Source: an uncultured Clostridiaceae bacterium (GTDB taxonomy: Bacteria; Bacillota; Clostridia; TANB77; CAG-508). Taken from it: a stretch of DNA of 64,000 nucleotides. The position numbers and the translations under genes are program-made. The notes beneath the pieces were generated by a model. It was not told the DNA's origin and made no database searches. It saw only the letters and a list, made by a program, of their open reading frames with translations. This document shows positions 17,022 through 28,046 of this stretch, one piece after another (the first letter of the stretch is position 1; each line of letters starts with the position of its first letter). The DNA lies in contig CAMPYH010000002.1 of assembly GCA_946998225.1 (NCBI GenBank), positions 62,001 to 126,000 of the forward strand, in the 5' to 3' direction.

Positions 17022-18917
17022 CTAAATCTCAACTATTACAGGTATTATCATTGGATCTCTTTTAGTTATTCTATAAACATGTCTTGTAAGACCTGATCTA
17101 ATTGCAGATTTAATATCGTTCCAATCAGATGTTTTAACACTTTTAAATTTTTCTATAGTTATTTCTTTTAGTTCATCTAAAAGTTCAGTAGAGTCTTTTG
17201 TATAAACAAATCCTCTTGTAATTATATCTGGTGTGTCTTGAAGTTCACCTGTGTTTGAGTCTAATTGAAGTATCGCAATTATTAGTCCATCTTGAGATAA
17301 GTGTTGTCTGTCTCTTAATATTATGTTTCCTACATCACCTATTCCAAGTCCATCAACAAATATTTTTCCAGTTTTTACTTTTTCGTTTGCAACATGTGCT
17401 TCGTCTTTAGTAAATTCTAGAATATTTCCATTTTCTAAAACTATAATATTGTCTTCTGTATAACCAATTTCTTTAGCATTTTTTCTGTGTGCATAAAGAT
17501 GTCTTGTGTTTCCATGTACTGGAACAAAGTATTTAGGTTTTGCAAGTGTTATCATTAATTTTTGTTCTTCTTTACAAGCATGTCCTGAAACATGAACATG
17601 TTCCATACCTGAGTATATAACTTCTACGTTTTTCTTTAATAGACTATCTATTAATTTAGTAACACTTGGTTCATTACCTGGTATTGGTGTTGCAGATAAA
17701 AGTATTAAATCATTTGGTTTAAGTTTTATTTGTGCATGGCTTCCTGTTGCAATTCTTGTAAGTGCAGACATAGGTTCACCTTGACTACCCGTTGTAAGTA
17801 TTATTAATTGTTCATCTGGATAATTATCTATTTCAGTTAAATCTATAAATGTACTTTTTGGAGGATTAATGTATTTTAAATTAATACTTGCATTAATTGC
17901 ATTATCCATTGATCTTCCAGATATTGCTACTTTTTTACCATATTTTTCTGCAAGTTTTATTATTTGGTAAATTCTACTTACATTTGATGCAAATTGTGCA
18001 ATAATTATTCTTTTATCTGTTCTTTTAATATATTTTTCAAGAGTTTTTGCAACTGTGCTTTCAGATAATGTAAATCCTTCTTTTTCTGAGTTTGTACTAT
18101 CTGAGAAAAGTGCAACTACACCTTCATTACCTATTTCTGCAATTCTTCCTAGGTTTATATAACTATTGTCTACAGGAGACATATCTATTTTAAAATCTCC
18201 AGTATGTAAAAAGTTTCCTAAAGGTGTTTTTATATTTATCATACAAGCATCAGGGATGCTGTGTGTTGATGATATAAATTCTATGGACATCTTTCCTGTG
18301 TTTATTACCTCACCTGGTGTTACTATATGTAAATCTGCTTGATCTAATAATTTATGTTCTTTTAATTTACTTTTTATAAGCTCCATTGTAAAAGGTGTTG
18401 CATAAACAGGAATATTAACTTCTTTTAAAAGATATGGTATACCACCTATATGGTCTTCATGACCGTGTGTTATAAATAATCCTTTTATCTTGTCTTGATT
18501 TTTAATTATAAAATCAAAATTAGGTATAACAACATCTATTCCTAGCATGTCTTCTTCAGGGAATGACATGCCACAATCTAGTACTATCATTTCTCCATCA
18601 AAGTCAAATACATTTATATTCTTTCCTATCTCATCAAGTCCACCTAATGGGATAAATCTCATTTTAAAGTTTTCATCTTTTATTTTTTCATTAAACTGTG
18701 TTTTTGTTTTTATTTTATTTTTATTTTCTTTTTTGTTTTTTATATTGTTTTTAATATTAATTCTTATTTTGTTTTTTGTTTTAACATTTAAATCAGTAGT
18801 ATTACTGTTTGTAATACCTGCTTTATTATTATTTTTAATTTCTTTTTTATTATCTCTTTTTTTGTTTTCTTTTTGTGTTTTTAAATTTTTCTTCACATTT
18901 GTGTTTGTTTCTTTCAT
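17022..18917 (-). CDS. rnj: Ribonuclease J (metallo-beta-lactamase/beta-CASP family)
   Basis: 5'-3' exoribonuclease and endoribonuclease of Gram-positive mRNA decay and rRNA maturation. The zinc-binding motif THGHEDHIGG is complete. Further ligands appear in SIPDACMI-type and HTGDFK blocks, the beta-CASP domain follows (FSDSTNSEKEGFT), and the SGHACKEEQ His motif is present. A Lys/Asn-rich, probably disordered tail of about 90 residues precedes the catalytic domain (starting at FIPLGGLDEIGKN). The start at 18917 is preferred over an ATG 27 bases upstream because AAAGAGAG precedes it. The gene is a single transcription unit with its own terminator. J1 versus J2 cannot be decided here. Confidence 0.95.
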   Translation of the reverse strand: MKETNTNVKKNLKTQKENKKRDNKKEIKNNNKAGITNSNTTDLNVKTKNKIRINIKNNIKNKKENKNKIKTKTQFNEKIKDENFKMRFIPLGGLDEIGKNINVFDFDGEMIVLDCGMSFPEEDMLGIDVVIPNFDFIIKNQDKIKGLFITHGHEDHIGGIPYLLKEVNIPVYATPFTMELIKSKLKEHKLLDQADLHIVTPGEVINTGKMSIEFISSTHSIPDACMINIKTPLGNFLHTGDFKIDMSPVDNSYINLGRIAEIGNEGVVALFSDSTNSEKEGFTLSESTVAKTLEKYIKRTDKRIIIAQFASNVSRIYQIIKLAEKYGKKVAISGRSMDNAINASINLKYINPPKSTFIDLTEIDNYPDEQLIILTTGSQGEPMSALTRIATGSHAQIKLKPNDLILLSATPIPGNEPSVTKLIDSLLKKNVEVIYSGMEHVHVSGHACKEEQKLMITLAKPKYFVPVHGNTRHLYAHRKNAKEIGYTEDNIIVLENGNILEFTKDEAHVANEKVKTGKIFVDGLGIGDVGNIILRDRQHLSQDGLIIAILQLDSNTGELQDTPDIITRGFVYTKDSTELLDELKEITIEKFKSVKTSDWNDIKSAIRSGLTRHVYRITKRDPMIIPVIVEI

Positions 18918-19104
18918 ATATTTCTCTCTTTCTAAAACAAACACAGTTTAATTTATATTTATTAATTAGATTATTATTTCCCTGACATCTAATTATTTAA
19001 ATCCATAATATAAAGTATTTATTTATACCTAAAGTATAATATTCTATCTCTTAAACGATACATGAATATTATATCTAGTATACATATTAAATGCAAGGAA
19101 TATT

Positions 19105-19137
19105 AAATTTAAAAAGAAATCCAAAACGGATTTCTTT
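19105..19137 (-). terminator. Terminator of the giant adhesin gene
   Basis: AAAGAAATCC, loop GTTTT, GGATTTCTTT followed by TTAAATTT on the minus strand begins 6 bases beyond the stop codon. Confidence 0.75.
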
Positions 19138-19142
19138 CTAAA

Positions 19143-22100
19143 TTATTTTATTGTTCTTTTTTTAAGATCTTCTTTCTTTTTTCTTCTTATTAGTAATCTA
19201 CCAGTAAATGTTAATGTAAGTCCTAGTAGTGAAGATCTCATTAATTTATCTACTCCAGATACAGGCATTTTAACTTTTCTTTCATTTATAATTAAAACAT
19301 CTACATTCTTATCTTTAATAGTTATATCTCTTGAGTTAATTAGAGGTAATTTATAGAACTCTGCTGCTTTTACTTCTTCTAGTATATAATTTCCTTTATA
19401 TAGTTTTTCAATTATAATCTCGCCCTTTTCATTTGTTTTAAGTATGCTTCTATCCTTTTTATCTACCCATTCATATTTTTTAATTACATTTGTCTTTTCA
19501 TCTTGCTCAATTACTTTTAAATATTTACCTTCACTAGATAAAACGAATTCTGCATCTTTAATATATGCATTTGGATCTTGAAGACTATTTGGTTTTTCTA
19601 CATCATAGATTGCCTTATCTACTACATTAATGTATAGATCATGAGATACTTGCTCATTATAGAATACATAATTAAATTTAGTATTATCTTTAGTTACTTC
19701 AAATTTTTGTGTAAAGTCTTCTTTGATGTATCCATCAATTGTTTTTGTTTCTTTTACTTCATACTTACCTATAGGTAGAGTTTTAAACTCAATAAGTCCA
19801 ATATTATTTGTTACACCTTTTTTAAACTCTTTAAGATTTCCATCTTCTTCTTTATATAAAGTAAACTCAATTCCTTCAAGAACCTTTTTAGTCTTTCTGT
19901 CATACTTAGAAACAGTTAAGCTACCTTCATATGGTTTATTTTCGATAAATCTATCTATCTTACCAGTAAATCCTTCAATCTTCTTAAGTGAATTAATATC
20001 TATACTTACCGGATTTTTATCTAACATATATCCATCTGCAGCTTGTTTTTCTACAATTGTATATGTGTTTTTATCTGATAGTCCTTTATTTAAATTAATA
20101 TTTCCTTTTTCATCTGATCTTCTCTCACCGATTAATTTATCGTTTTCATAGAAATCAAATTTAACATCATTTAAAGGTTTAACTATATCTACAAATCCAC
20201 CTTTTTCAATCGCTCTTGTACCTTCTAATTCTTTTAGTTTATTTTCCGCATCTTCTTTTGGTATATTTGATAGTACCATTTCTCCTTTAACTAGATTAAG
20301 GTCTAGTTTTTTAGCTTCAAATAGCACTCCAAATGCTACATTGTTTTCTACAATAGAATTAGGTCCTTTGTAATAAACTCCATCCTTTGCATAAGATAAA
20401 TATTTTTGCTCAATTTCATCTTCAGTTATTAAATAATTTATATACTTATCCTTATCAGAATTAGAATATACATATTCATTTTTAGTTATATTTCTTATTA
20501 CAAATTTAAAATCTTTTTCTTCTAAAACATAATTATCTGGTTTTTTCGCAATCCTTACAATATATGTACCCTGATGTAAATTTTTAAATTTTACTGTTCC
20601 ATTGTCATCCACTTCTTTTGTATCTATTTTTATTTCTTTTAATCCTTCGACCTTGAATAGATCATATTTTGCTCCTTTTACAGATTCAAAGGTTCTTTTC
20701 AACTCATATCCTGAATATCTGAATCTTTTTTCTTTAGATAATAAATTTTTAGTAAATATATTTACTTCTCCTTTTAATTTTTTTTCTTGCACAGGGAAAT
20801 TAATTCTATTTTCTTTGAATTTCTTTCCATTTAATTCTTCTAATTTACCAGAAGGTGTTAGATAAAATTCATATGCTTTATATTCACCTTTATACTTATT
20901 ATCAAAATCTTCTTCTTTAAAAGAAACTCTGTATTTTCTATCTGTTTTAAGTTCTATATAACCATAACCTATTTCTTTCCAAGTATCATATCTATTTGCC
21001 CCATGATAGCCAGTTTCAACTTTTATATATTTATTTTGACCATTTTCTTCAACAATCTCCTCAAATTCTAAATTATTTGTTCGTAATTTTTCTTTATTAA
21101 AATTAGATATCTCGGAAATATGTTTATATTTTGATTCGGGTTTATTTGATACTTCATCATCAAATCCAATTACATTAAATACTACTCTTGCTGTATCATT
21201 TACAACTTCAACTTCAGTTGTACCATATGTTCCATTTGTTTCTATATTATTTTTATCAATATTTATATTTATTTCTTTTTCTATTGAAACATAATTTGTT
21301 TCGCCGTCTTTATTTTTAATGTTTTCTTTAACTTTATATTTACCTTCTTTTAATTTATTAAAAATGATTTCACCATTTTTGTTTGTCTTAGCTTTGATTT
21401 TTATATCTTTGTTATGTTCTTGATCTCCTTCCACATCAAATGCAATTCCTTTTAATGGATTGCCATTTACATCTTTTTTAATTATTTTTAAATTTCCATA
21501 AAGTGGGTAAGCATTTAACACTTCTTTAAGTTCTAATTTTATTTTACCATCTTCAATTTTAAAGTCTTCTTTTTTTATTATTATTTCTTCATTTGATACT
21601 GAATATCCAACTGGTGCTGAAACTTCTCTTATTGTGTAATTTCCAACTTCGATATTCTCAAAAATGACCTCACCTTTAAAATTAGATACGGCGTTTTTAA
21701 CAAAGTTACCTTTTTCGTCAATAATATTAAATACAACCCCTTTAAGTCCCTTTGCATTCAAAATTTCATTTTTGGTAAATATACTTTCCCAGAAAGATTT
21801 TTTATATCCTTTTTTAATAAAGCTTATTGTTCCTTTAGGTGCAGAAATCTTTGCTTTCCTTTCATCAGTTGATACATATTTTCCATTTGTTAATGTGTCT
21901 TTTTTTAAAGCGTCATTACTTATATTTTTTCCTGCTATAAGCAGTCTTTCTTCTACATTCAAATCATCTTTTGTATCTACTTTTACATTAAATGTTATAT
22001 CCACTCTTTCACCAACTTCAAAAGTTCCTTCTTTAAGAAATACTTTGATAGCTGTTACTTTCGATAAATCTCCTGGTAAATTTTCTTGCCATATAAGCTT

Positions 22101-25100
22101 TTTAAGTTTTGGATCAGATATAGAATATTTAACTCCATATTTAGTTTCACTTGGCTCTTTATCGTTTATTAACAATTGTCCTAAATATTTTATATTAACA
22201 TTTGTTCCTCTACTTGATCCTTCTTTTACATCTAATATCGTTTCATTTTGGTTAATATCCATAGTTTCAAATGTATATCTTACATCGTTGTTGAATGGTA
22301 ACACATCTAATACTGATAACGCATCTCTATCTTCAGGTGTTTTATTTAATACACTTATTTTATATGAAATAATATCATTTGGATCTAAATTAATATTTCT
22401 CTTTGTATAAATACTTCCTTCTTTTGAAACTTTTTGCATTTTATCAACAACAATTTCTTGAGTTGCAACTAGTTTAAATGATTCAATTTCAATCATTTTT
22501 TCTTTTAGAATTGACTCATTATCAAAATCAACTTTAAATATTGAAGAGTATTTTCTATCATCCATCATATTACTAGTTTTGGTATTTACACTAGCGAACT
22601 TTCCACCCTTAAATTTGAAATTGTCTGCCGTAAAAACAATCGCTGAGTTTTGTTTTCCCTCATATCTATCTATAATTTCATATTTTGCTGACATTGATTT
22701 TTTGAAATCATCAACTACTTTTATTTCTTCAATATCAATTCCATCAGGAAGTTCTAATACTGCTTTAAAATTTTTAAGATCTTCTTCATTACCATATGTA
22801 TTAGCTAAATTTATATTAAGATTATATATTCCACGTGTTCCAGCTAAAACATGATTTTCCTTATTATAAGCTGTATCTATTCCATTTATATCTATATTTG
22901 CTTTTTTAGGTATATGTTTAATTTTAATAGAATCTGTATCTGATAATTGAGTTCCGTCATAATATACATTCACACTTTGATAAAAATTTTCTTCTTGTTC
23001 TTCTAATACTTTTAAGTCTTTTAAAACGATGAAATCTTCTCTAACATTTACTTTTGTTTGATATGACATAAAAAGCTTTTCATACGCACCATCTATTTCT
23101 ATTATGTAATAATCTATATCATCTATATTTTTAAATTGGTATGTAGATTTTTTATTAATTACTACATGTTCCTCAGAAAGAAGAATATCTTCATCAGAAG
23201 GATCGTGTTTTCCTCTTTTAAATTTATATTCTTTAATGACTGCATTAGGAGATATCTCAATCTCATTTTCTTTATTAATTTGGTAAAAAGATATATTCTT
23301 AAAAATCAATCTTTTATCTAAATTTTTTTCTAGTATTTTTAAATTTTTTATTTTTTTATTATCTCTATTCAAATAAATTGATGAATTATAGTGTAAATCT
23401 CTATTCCCTTTCAACCAAGGTTCATACAAAACGTTTGAACCACTTTTACGTACTTTATCTTGGTTTGGTATCACTATGTCTGGTCTTTGATATTTATGCA
23501 ATTTAGCTACACGTATGCTTCCTTGCTTTGAGAGAACTATTTCTTTCTCATCTGACCTTTTGTTTAAAACATTTACTTTTGCATTAAGTACATAATTTAT
23601 ATCTTGCCCGATTTTTAATTTTTTTGTATCGATTATAAAAGGTGGGATAGTTTTTCCTTTAGCAGTAATTATATATTTTTTATCATCAACTTTCTTCCAA
23701 TTAGATCCAATAAATTTAGGATTAATATTTTCTTCGCTTCCATTATCATCAATATACGTTACGTCTTCTAATATAATTTCATAATCTACAGTATCAACAT
23801 CTCTATCATAAAGTAAGGATCCCGCTAAATTAAGTCTATTATCTTCATCTATAGAAACCCTTTCTTTTTGTAAAATTGTCTCATATGGAGTATATATTAC
23901 CGTATATCCATTTTCTAAGCGTGGTTCTATGTATTTAACTTTTATGTTTTGTCCATTTGCTTTTGCGATTATTTTATTTTCCTTTATAATATCTAAATAA
24001 GATTTAATATTGGCATTATCAGGTGATAATCCTTTTTTTAATTTAAATAATATAGGTTGAACTATACTTCTTCCAGCTGATATCGTATTTAAATTAAATT
24101 CTATAAATCCATTTTCAATTTTTGACTTTTTTATTGGACCATCTGGTAATCTTACTGTCTTAAAATCAATTAATGAATCCTCTATATAAAATCTCATTTT
24201 TGCATCTGATAAATCTTTATTTTTTATATCAATTTTTATATTCGCTCTTATTTCATCATCTATTTTATATTCTTGTACAGGATAATCTAAACTCAAAATT
24301 ATATTATCTGTATCAGGCTCGTATATTTCTTTAATATATTTTATTTCAAATTCAATAAAACCTTTTTTTCTATCTTCCGCAGTTAGTTTTTTCCCTGCAA
24401 ATGTAACTTCATTCTTTATCTCCGGAATATATCCTGGAATTTTTGGCACGTCTAACTCACACTTGCTTCCATCTGTTAGTTTAATTTTATCAGGTAATAA
24501 TTTATTCTTATTCTCATCTACATACAGTATTTTCAATTCAATGGGATCTACAATACGTCCGTATCCTTCTCTTATATTATTTGGGTTATTTCCGGAAACC
24601 GTCCTTAATATAGCTTGTTTAGTACTACCATTTTCTGCTTTTAATCCAAAAGCACCTTGATCTATTATTTCTACACTATCAGATATTTTTATCTCATCTT
24701 TAATTAGATTATGTGCAAATGAATTTCCTTGAATATCTTTTAAATTTATCAGAGTAGATAAATCTAAATTTGTAATTTTGTTATTTTCCATAAACAAATG
24801 CATTGATTTTAAATTATGTAATTTTTTAAAAGAAAAATCACTTATTTCATTATTACTAAAACCACCTATAAGCTCAAGGTTGTCTAATTCATCTAGATTT
24901 AAAGCTTTTAAACGATTATTCCAAAATCCGTACAAATGACGCAATTTTTTATTTTGACTTAAATTTAAATCAGAAATCATATTATATTCAAACCCTGATA
25001 TGCGCTCTAAATTAATGTTTTTAGTAAAATCAACACCAGATATATTATTACTTCCAAATCCATCTATTAACTTTAATTTTATATTGTTTGAAATATTCAA

Positions 25101-28046
25101 ATTATTTATTTGATTATTTTCAAATGCATTTTCTTCAGCACTTAGACCAAATAAGTCATCATCTTCAACTCTACCTATTTTTTCCAAATTAGTATTTGTT
25201 GAAAAATCTAAATTTTCTATTGCTTGATCATTAAACCCAGATATTTCCTTTAGATTTGTTAATCCATTAAGATTTAATTCACTGATTAAAATTTGATTTC
25301 TATAATAGTGTTCTCCATTAAACCCATGAATATATTCTAATTTTTTATTATTTGAAAAATCTATCTTTCTTTTTTGTATTGCATTAAAAGCGTCTATGTA
25401 TCTCAAATTTGGTAATACAGAAAAATCTAATTCGTCATATCTAAAATCATATTTTTTATCAGCTTTCTCCATACCAAAATCGTACATTAATTGGTTTAAT
25501 CCAAAAGCATTATCAAAAACACGATATCCTTCAATCGTTTCTTTCCCTATTTCTTCTAAAGAAACGCAACCAGTGAACTTTACCTCTTCTATTGCAGCAT
25601 GAACGAATGCACCGTTACCTATAATTTTTAAATTTTGGCAATTTTCTAAATTAACTTTTTTTGAGTATATATTAGTAAAAGCTCCGTCCCCAATAAACTC
25701 TAAATTTTTACATCCACTTAAATTTATTTCATCTGAAAATTTATTATTCATCATCTCATAATTAGGGCTAAAAGTATTTTCATAATTTGAAAATGACGAA
25801 GGCCCAATTTTTTTTAATTTCTTCAAATTAGAAAAATCCAAATTATTTTTAAATTTTTGATTAACAAAACAAAACGCTTCGATTTCTTCAACATTTTCTA
25901 ATTTATCTATAATAAATTCTTTAGCAAAATTATTACAAAATGATCCATTATCGATATGTTTTAATGATTTGAGTTTGGAAAGATCTATTTTTTTTAACAT
26001 CAATTTACTAAATGAATTTTCTCCAATATATTCTAATTTATCACAATTTTCAAAATTAATTTCACCATAATTTAAAATTTCATAATCAACCATGTAATTA
26101 TAATCAGGAGTTTCATTATATGCAAAGTTATCTGAAGCTAGATATCGTAAATTACTACAGCCATTGAAATTTATATTTATTATAGCATTACATGGTTGAT
26201 ATTCATCTTTATTTAATGTAATCGCATTTGGTCCTATTAACTCCAACTTCTTCATAGGTGATAAATTTATATCTAATTTTTTATTTTCACCAGTTGAGCT
26301 AGGTTCTATTTTAAAATTTATAGCCTTATGCCCTAGGTATTTTACATTATTCATATTTCTAAAATCCACTGTAGCACAATTCATCGTTGGCAGCTCATCT
26401 ATTCCATATGTTTTTAATTCTTTATCTAATTCTGCTTCAAAAATTTCGCTTTGCTTATATCTGTTCTCTCTTTCGTTCTCATTAATTAAAAATACTAATT
26501 CCGAATCTAATTCACTTGTGTTTTTTTCTTTTGCATACACACCTATTTGTGTAATCTTTTTAAGATCACTATATCTAGCTGAAGTATCATCAGGCATAAC
26601 ACCAGGAAGTATTAAGTCATGATTTGTTTCTGCTTTTTTGTATCCTTGTTCACTATATCCTAAAAGAACATTCTCTCCTTCTGGAGAAACAGCATACTTG
26701 AAGTCTCCTAAAGTCCAACCACCACCTATTGGATACTCATACCAATTTAATGCAACAGGTATTTCAACTTCTTTTGTGCTAGCAAAGCCAAATTCATTTT
26801 CAGCTTTATATGTTACTTTCTTTAATCCACCTGTAGCTGTATCTAGAGTTTCTGGAGTTACTGTAAGGTTTATATTTTCTGCTTTAAATCCTGCTACGTC
26901 TTCTACAGTTACAAAAGATAAAAGTCTTTCTTTATCTACTTTTTCATTTAATTTTAAGTTAGGGATATTATTTTCTTTTATTACTGGTTCTTTTTTGATG
27001 TTGTAATATATTACTTCTAAAACAAAACCATCTTTATCTGGAGTAAAATCTAGTTTACTCTTTGTGTTATATCCATATATTTTTTCAGGTATAAATGTAT
27101 TTGGTTCATTAAGTATGAATACTTCGTTTTCTTTACTTAAATCATCTCCAAGTATTTTACTTGGCATTAATTCAGATTTTTCATTTGGTTTTGTAACATC
27201 TTCTATTCCCGTATATTTAACTTCAATATATACAGGGTTTACGATATGACCAAAAGAGCCTTTAATTTTTTCAGATTTAATTAAAGGATTTTTTGTTTCA
27301 ACTTTTACATATCTGCCATTTTTTGTAAAAACTGTTTGTCCAAAAGTTTTTACGCTCTCAGGAATTTGTACTTTTACTAAATTGTTTTGCTCAAAAGCAC
27401 TATTTCCAATTACATTTAAAGTATTATTAAGTTTTACTTCACTTAAATTGTTATTTGCAAATGCTCCTAAGTTTATTTTTAATAGTTTTGTATTTAAAGA
27501 TAAATCTAATTTTTCAAGTTTATTATCTCTAAATGCATAATTTCCTATTTCTTTTAAACTTGCAGGAAGACTAATGCTTGTTAGATTATTATTTGCAAAA
27601 GCATATTCTTCTACTATTTCAATTCCATCAGAAAGTGCAAGTGCATTAATCTTTTCCTTTTGGAAAGCATGTGCTTTTATTCCTTTAACTGTCTTTTCAT
27701 CTATCTTTCCTGGAACTTTTAAATTAAAGCTTCCTGCTTTTAATTTTTCCTTTCCTTTTTCTGTTAAAGAAGATATATATATTTGTCCTTCTTTTTCTTC
27801 ATATTTAAAATCTTCTTTTGTATATGTACTAAAAACAATTGGTGCTTTTAGTGCTATTTTATTTTGTCTTCTTATACTAAATATATTTTCTTTGTTTTTA
27901 AAAACAAAAGAAAACAAAAACATCATTAGAAAAAGCACCATTAAAAGATTAAGCAAGCCTATCTTCTTAACTTTTTTAGTGCTATTTTTTCTATTTTCAC
28001 GTTTTATTTTTAGCTGTATTTTTTTATTTTCTCTTTCCTTTTCCAT
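19143..28046 (-). CDS. Giant LRR/Cna-B cell-wall-anchored adhesin
   Basis: A 2967-residue surface protein. A basic N-terminus is followed by a hydrophobic export segment (about 29-48). BspA-type leucine-rich repeats of the LRR_5 kind occur at about 115-265 (blocks such as EIVEEYAFANN and IGNSAFEQNN), then a MucBP-like domain and an Ig-like segment (about 360-450). A second long LRR array spans about 550-1140 (LxxLxxIGxxAF and NLDLSxNxxL types). Beta-rich stalk domains fill about 1140-2070. About six SpaA/Cna-B prealbumin-like domains follow (near 2070, 2178, 2450, 2622, 2704, 2829), with motifs like GKYEVKETKTIDGY. The sorting signal is MPVSG at 2927-2931, then a hydrophobic segment and RRKKK. 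Such proteins bind host or bacterial partners and are anchored by sortase. The start has an AGAAGGG site. No frameshift is present. Confidence 0.9.
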   Translation of the reverse strand: MEKERENKKIQLKIKRENRKNSTKKVKKIGLLNLLMVLFLMMFLFSFVFKNKENIFSIRRQNKIALKAPIVFSTYTKEDFKYEEKEGQIYISSLTEKGKEKLKAGSFNLKVPGKIDEKTVKGIKAHAFQKEKINALALSDGIEIVEEYAFANNNLTSISLPASLKEIGNYAFRDNKLEKLDLSLNTKLLKINLGAFANNNLSEVKLNNTLNVIGNSAFEQNNLVKVQIPESVKTFGQTVFTKNGRYVKVETKNPLIKSEKIKGSFGHIVNPVYIEVKYTGIEDVTKPNEKSELMPSKILGDDLSKENEVFILNEPNTFIPEKIYGYNTKSKLDFTPDKDGFVLEVIYYNIKKEPVIKENNIPNLKLNEKVDKERLLSFVTVEDVAGFKAENINLTVTPETLDTATGGLKKVTYKAENEFGFASTKEVEIPVALNWYEYPIGGGWTLGDFKYAVSPEGENVLLGYSEQGYKKAETNHDLILPGVMPDDTSARYSDLKKITQIGVYAKEKNTSELDSELVFLINENERENRYKQSEIFEAELDKELKTYGIDELPTMNCATVDFRNMNNVKYLGHKAINFKIEPSSTGENKKLDINLSPMKKLELIGPNAITLNKDEYQPCNAIININFNGCSNLRYLASDNFAYNETPDYNYMVDYEILNYGEINFENCDKLEYIGENSFSKLMLKKIDLSKLKSLKHIDNGSFCNNFAKEFIIDKLENVEEIEAFCFVNQKFKNNLDFSNLKKLKKIGPSSFSNYENTFSPNYEMMNNKFSDEINLSGCKNLEFIGDGAFTNIYSKKVNLENCQNLKIIGNGAFVHAAIEEVKFTGCVSLEEIGKETIEGYRVFDNAFGLNQLMYDFGMEKADKKYDFRYDELDFSVLPNLRYIDAFNAIQKRKIDFSNNKKLEYIHGFNGEHYYRNQILISELNLNGLTNLKEISGFNDQAIENLDFSTNTNLEKIGRVEDDDLFGLSAEENAFENNQINNLNISNNIKLKLIDGFGSNNISGVDFTKNINLERISGFEYNMISDLNLSQNKKLRHLYGFWNNRLKALNLDELDNLELIGGFSNNEISDFSFKKLHNLKSMHLFMENNKITNLDLSTLINLKDIQGNSFAHNLIKDEIKISDSVEIIDQGAFGLKAENGSTKQAILRTVSGNNPNNIREGYGRIVDPIELKILYVDENKNKLLPDKIKLTDGSKCELDVPKIPGYIPEIKNEVTFAGKKLTAEDRKKGFIEFEIKYIKEIYEPDTDNIILSLDYPVQEYKIDDEIRANIKIDIKNKDLSDAKMRFYIEDSLIDFKTVRLPDGPIKKSKIENGFIEFNLNTISAGRSIVQPILFKLKKGLSPDNANIKSYLDIIKENKIIAKANGQNIKVKYIEPRLENGYTVIYTPYETILQKERVSIDEDNRLNLAGSLLYDRDVDTVDYEIILEDVTYIDDNGSEENINPKFIGSNWKKVDDKKYIITAKGKTIPPFIIDTKKLKIGQDINYVLNAKVNVLNKRSDEKEIVLSKQGSIRVAKLHKYQRPDIVIPNQDKVRKSGSNVLYEPWLKGNRDLHYNSSIYLNRDNKKIKNLKILEKNLDKRLIFKNISFYQINKENEIEISPNAVIKEYKFKRGKHDPSDEDILLSEEHVVINKKSTYQFKNIDDIDYYIIEIDGAYEKLFMSYQTKVNVREDFIVLKDLKVLEEQEENFYQSVNVYYDGTQLSDTDSIKIKHIPKKANIDINGIDTAYNKENHVLAGTRGIYNLNINLANTYGNEEDLKNFKAVLELPDGIDIEEIKVVDDFKKSMSAKYEIIDRYEGKQNSAIVFTADNFKFKGGKFASVNTKTSNMMDDRKYSSIFKVDFDNESILKEKMIEIESFKLVATQEIVVDKMQKVSKEGSIYTKRNINLDPNDIISYKISVLNKTPEDRDALSVLDVLPFNNDVRYTFETMDINQNETILDVKEGSSRGTNVNIKYLGQLLINDKEPSETKYGVKYSISDPKLKKLIWQENLPGDLSKVTAIKVFLKEGTFEVGERVDITFNVKVDTKDDLNVEERLLIAGKNISNDALKKDTLTNGKYVSTDERKAKISAPKGTISFIKKGYKKSFWESIFTKNEILNAKGLKGVVFNIIDEKGNFVKNAVSNFKGEVIFENIEVGNYTIREVSAPVGYSVSNEEIIIKKEDFKIEDGKIKLELKEVLNAYPLYGNLKIIKKDVNGNPLKGIAFDVEGDQEHNKDIKIKAKTNKNGEIIFNKLKEGKYKVKENIKNKDGETNYVSIEKEININIDKNNIETNGTYGTTEVEVVNDTARVVFNVIGFDDEVSNKPESKYKHISEISNFNKEKLRTNNLEFEEIVEENGQNKYIKVETGYHGANRYDTWKEIGYGYIELKTDRKYRVSFKEEDFDNKYKGEYKAYEFYLTPSGKLEELNGKKFKENRINFPVQEKKLKGEVNIFTKNLLSKEKRFRYSGYELKRTFESVKGAKYDLFKVEGLKEIKIDTKEVDDNGTVKFKNLHQGTYIVRIAKKPDNYVLEEKDFKFVIRNITKNEYVYSNSDKDKYINYLITEDEIEQKYLSYAKDGVYYKGPNSIVENNVAFGVLFEAKKLDLNLVKGEMVLSNIPKEDAENKLKELEGTRAIEKGGFVDIVKPLNDVKFDFYENDKLIGERRSDEKGNINLNKGLSDKNTYTIVEKQAADGYMLDKNPVSIDINSLKKIEGFTGKIDRFIENKPYEGSLTVSKYDRKTKKVLEGIEFTLYKEEDGNLKEFKKGVTNNIGLIEFKTLPIGKYEVKETKTIDGYIKEDFTQKFEVTKDNTKFNYVFYNEQVSHDLYINVVDKAIYDVEKPNSLQDPNAYIKDAEFVLSSEGKYLKVIEQDEKTNVIKKYEWVDKKDRSILKTNEKGEIIIEKLYKGNYILEEVKAAEFYKLPLINSRDITIKDKNVDVLIINERKVKMPVSGVDKLMRSSLLGLTLTFTGRLLIRRKKKEDLKKRTIK

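Noticed and set aside
21664..22410. A 248-codon plus-strand frame inside the giant adhesin
   Set aside because: It is a reverse-complement shadow; the minus strand has clear Cna-B and stalk domains here.
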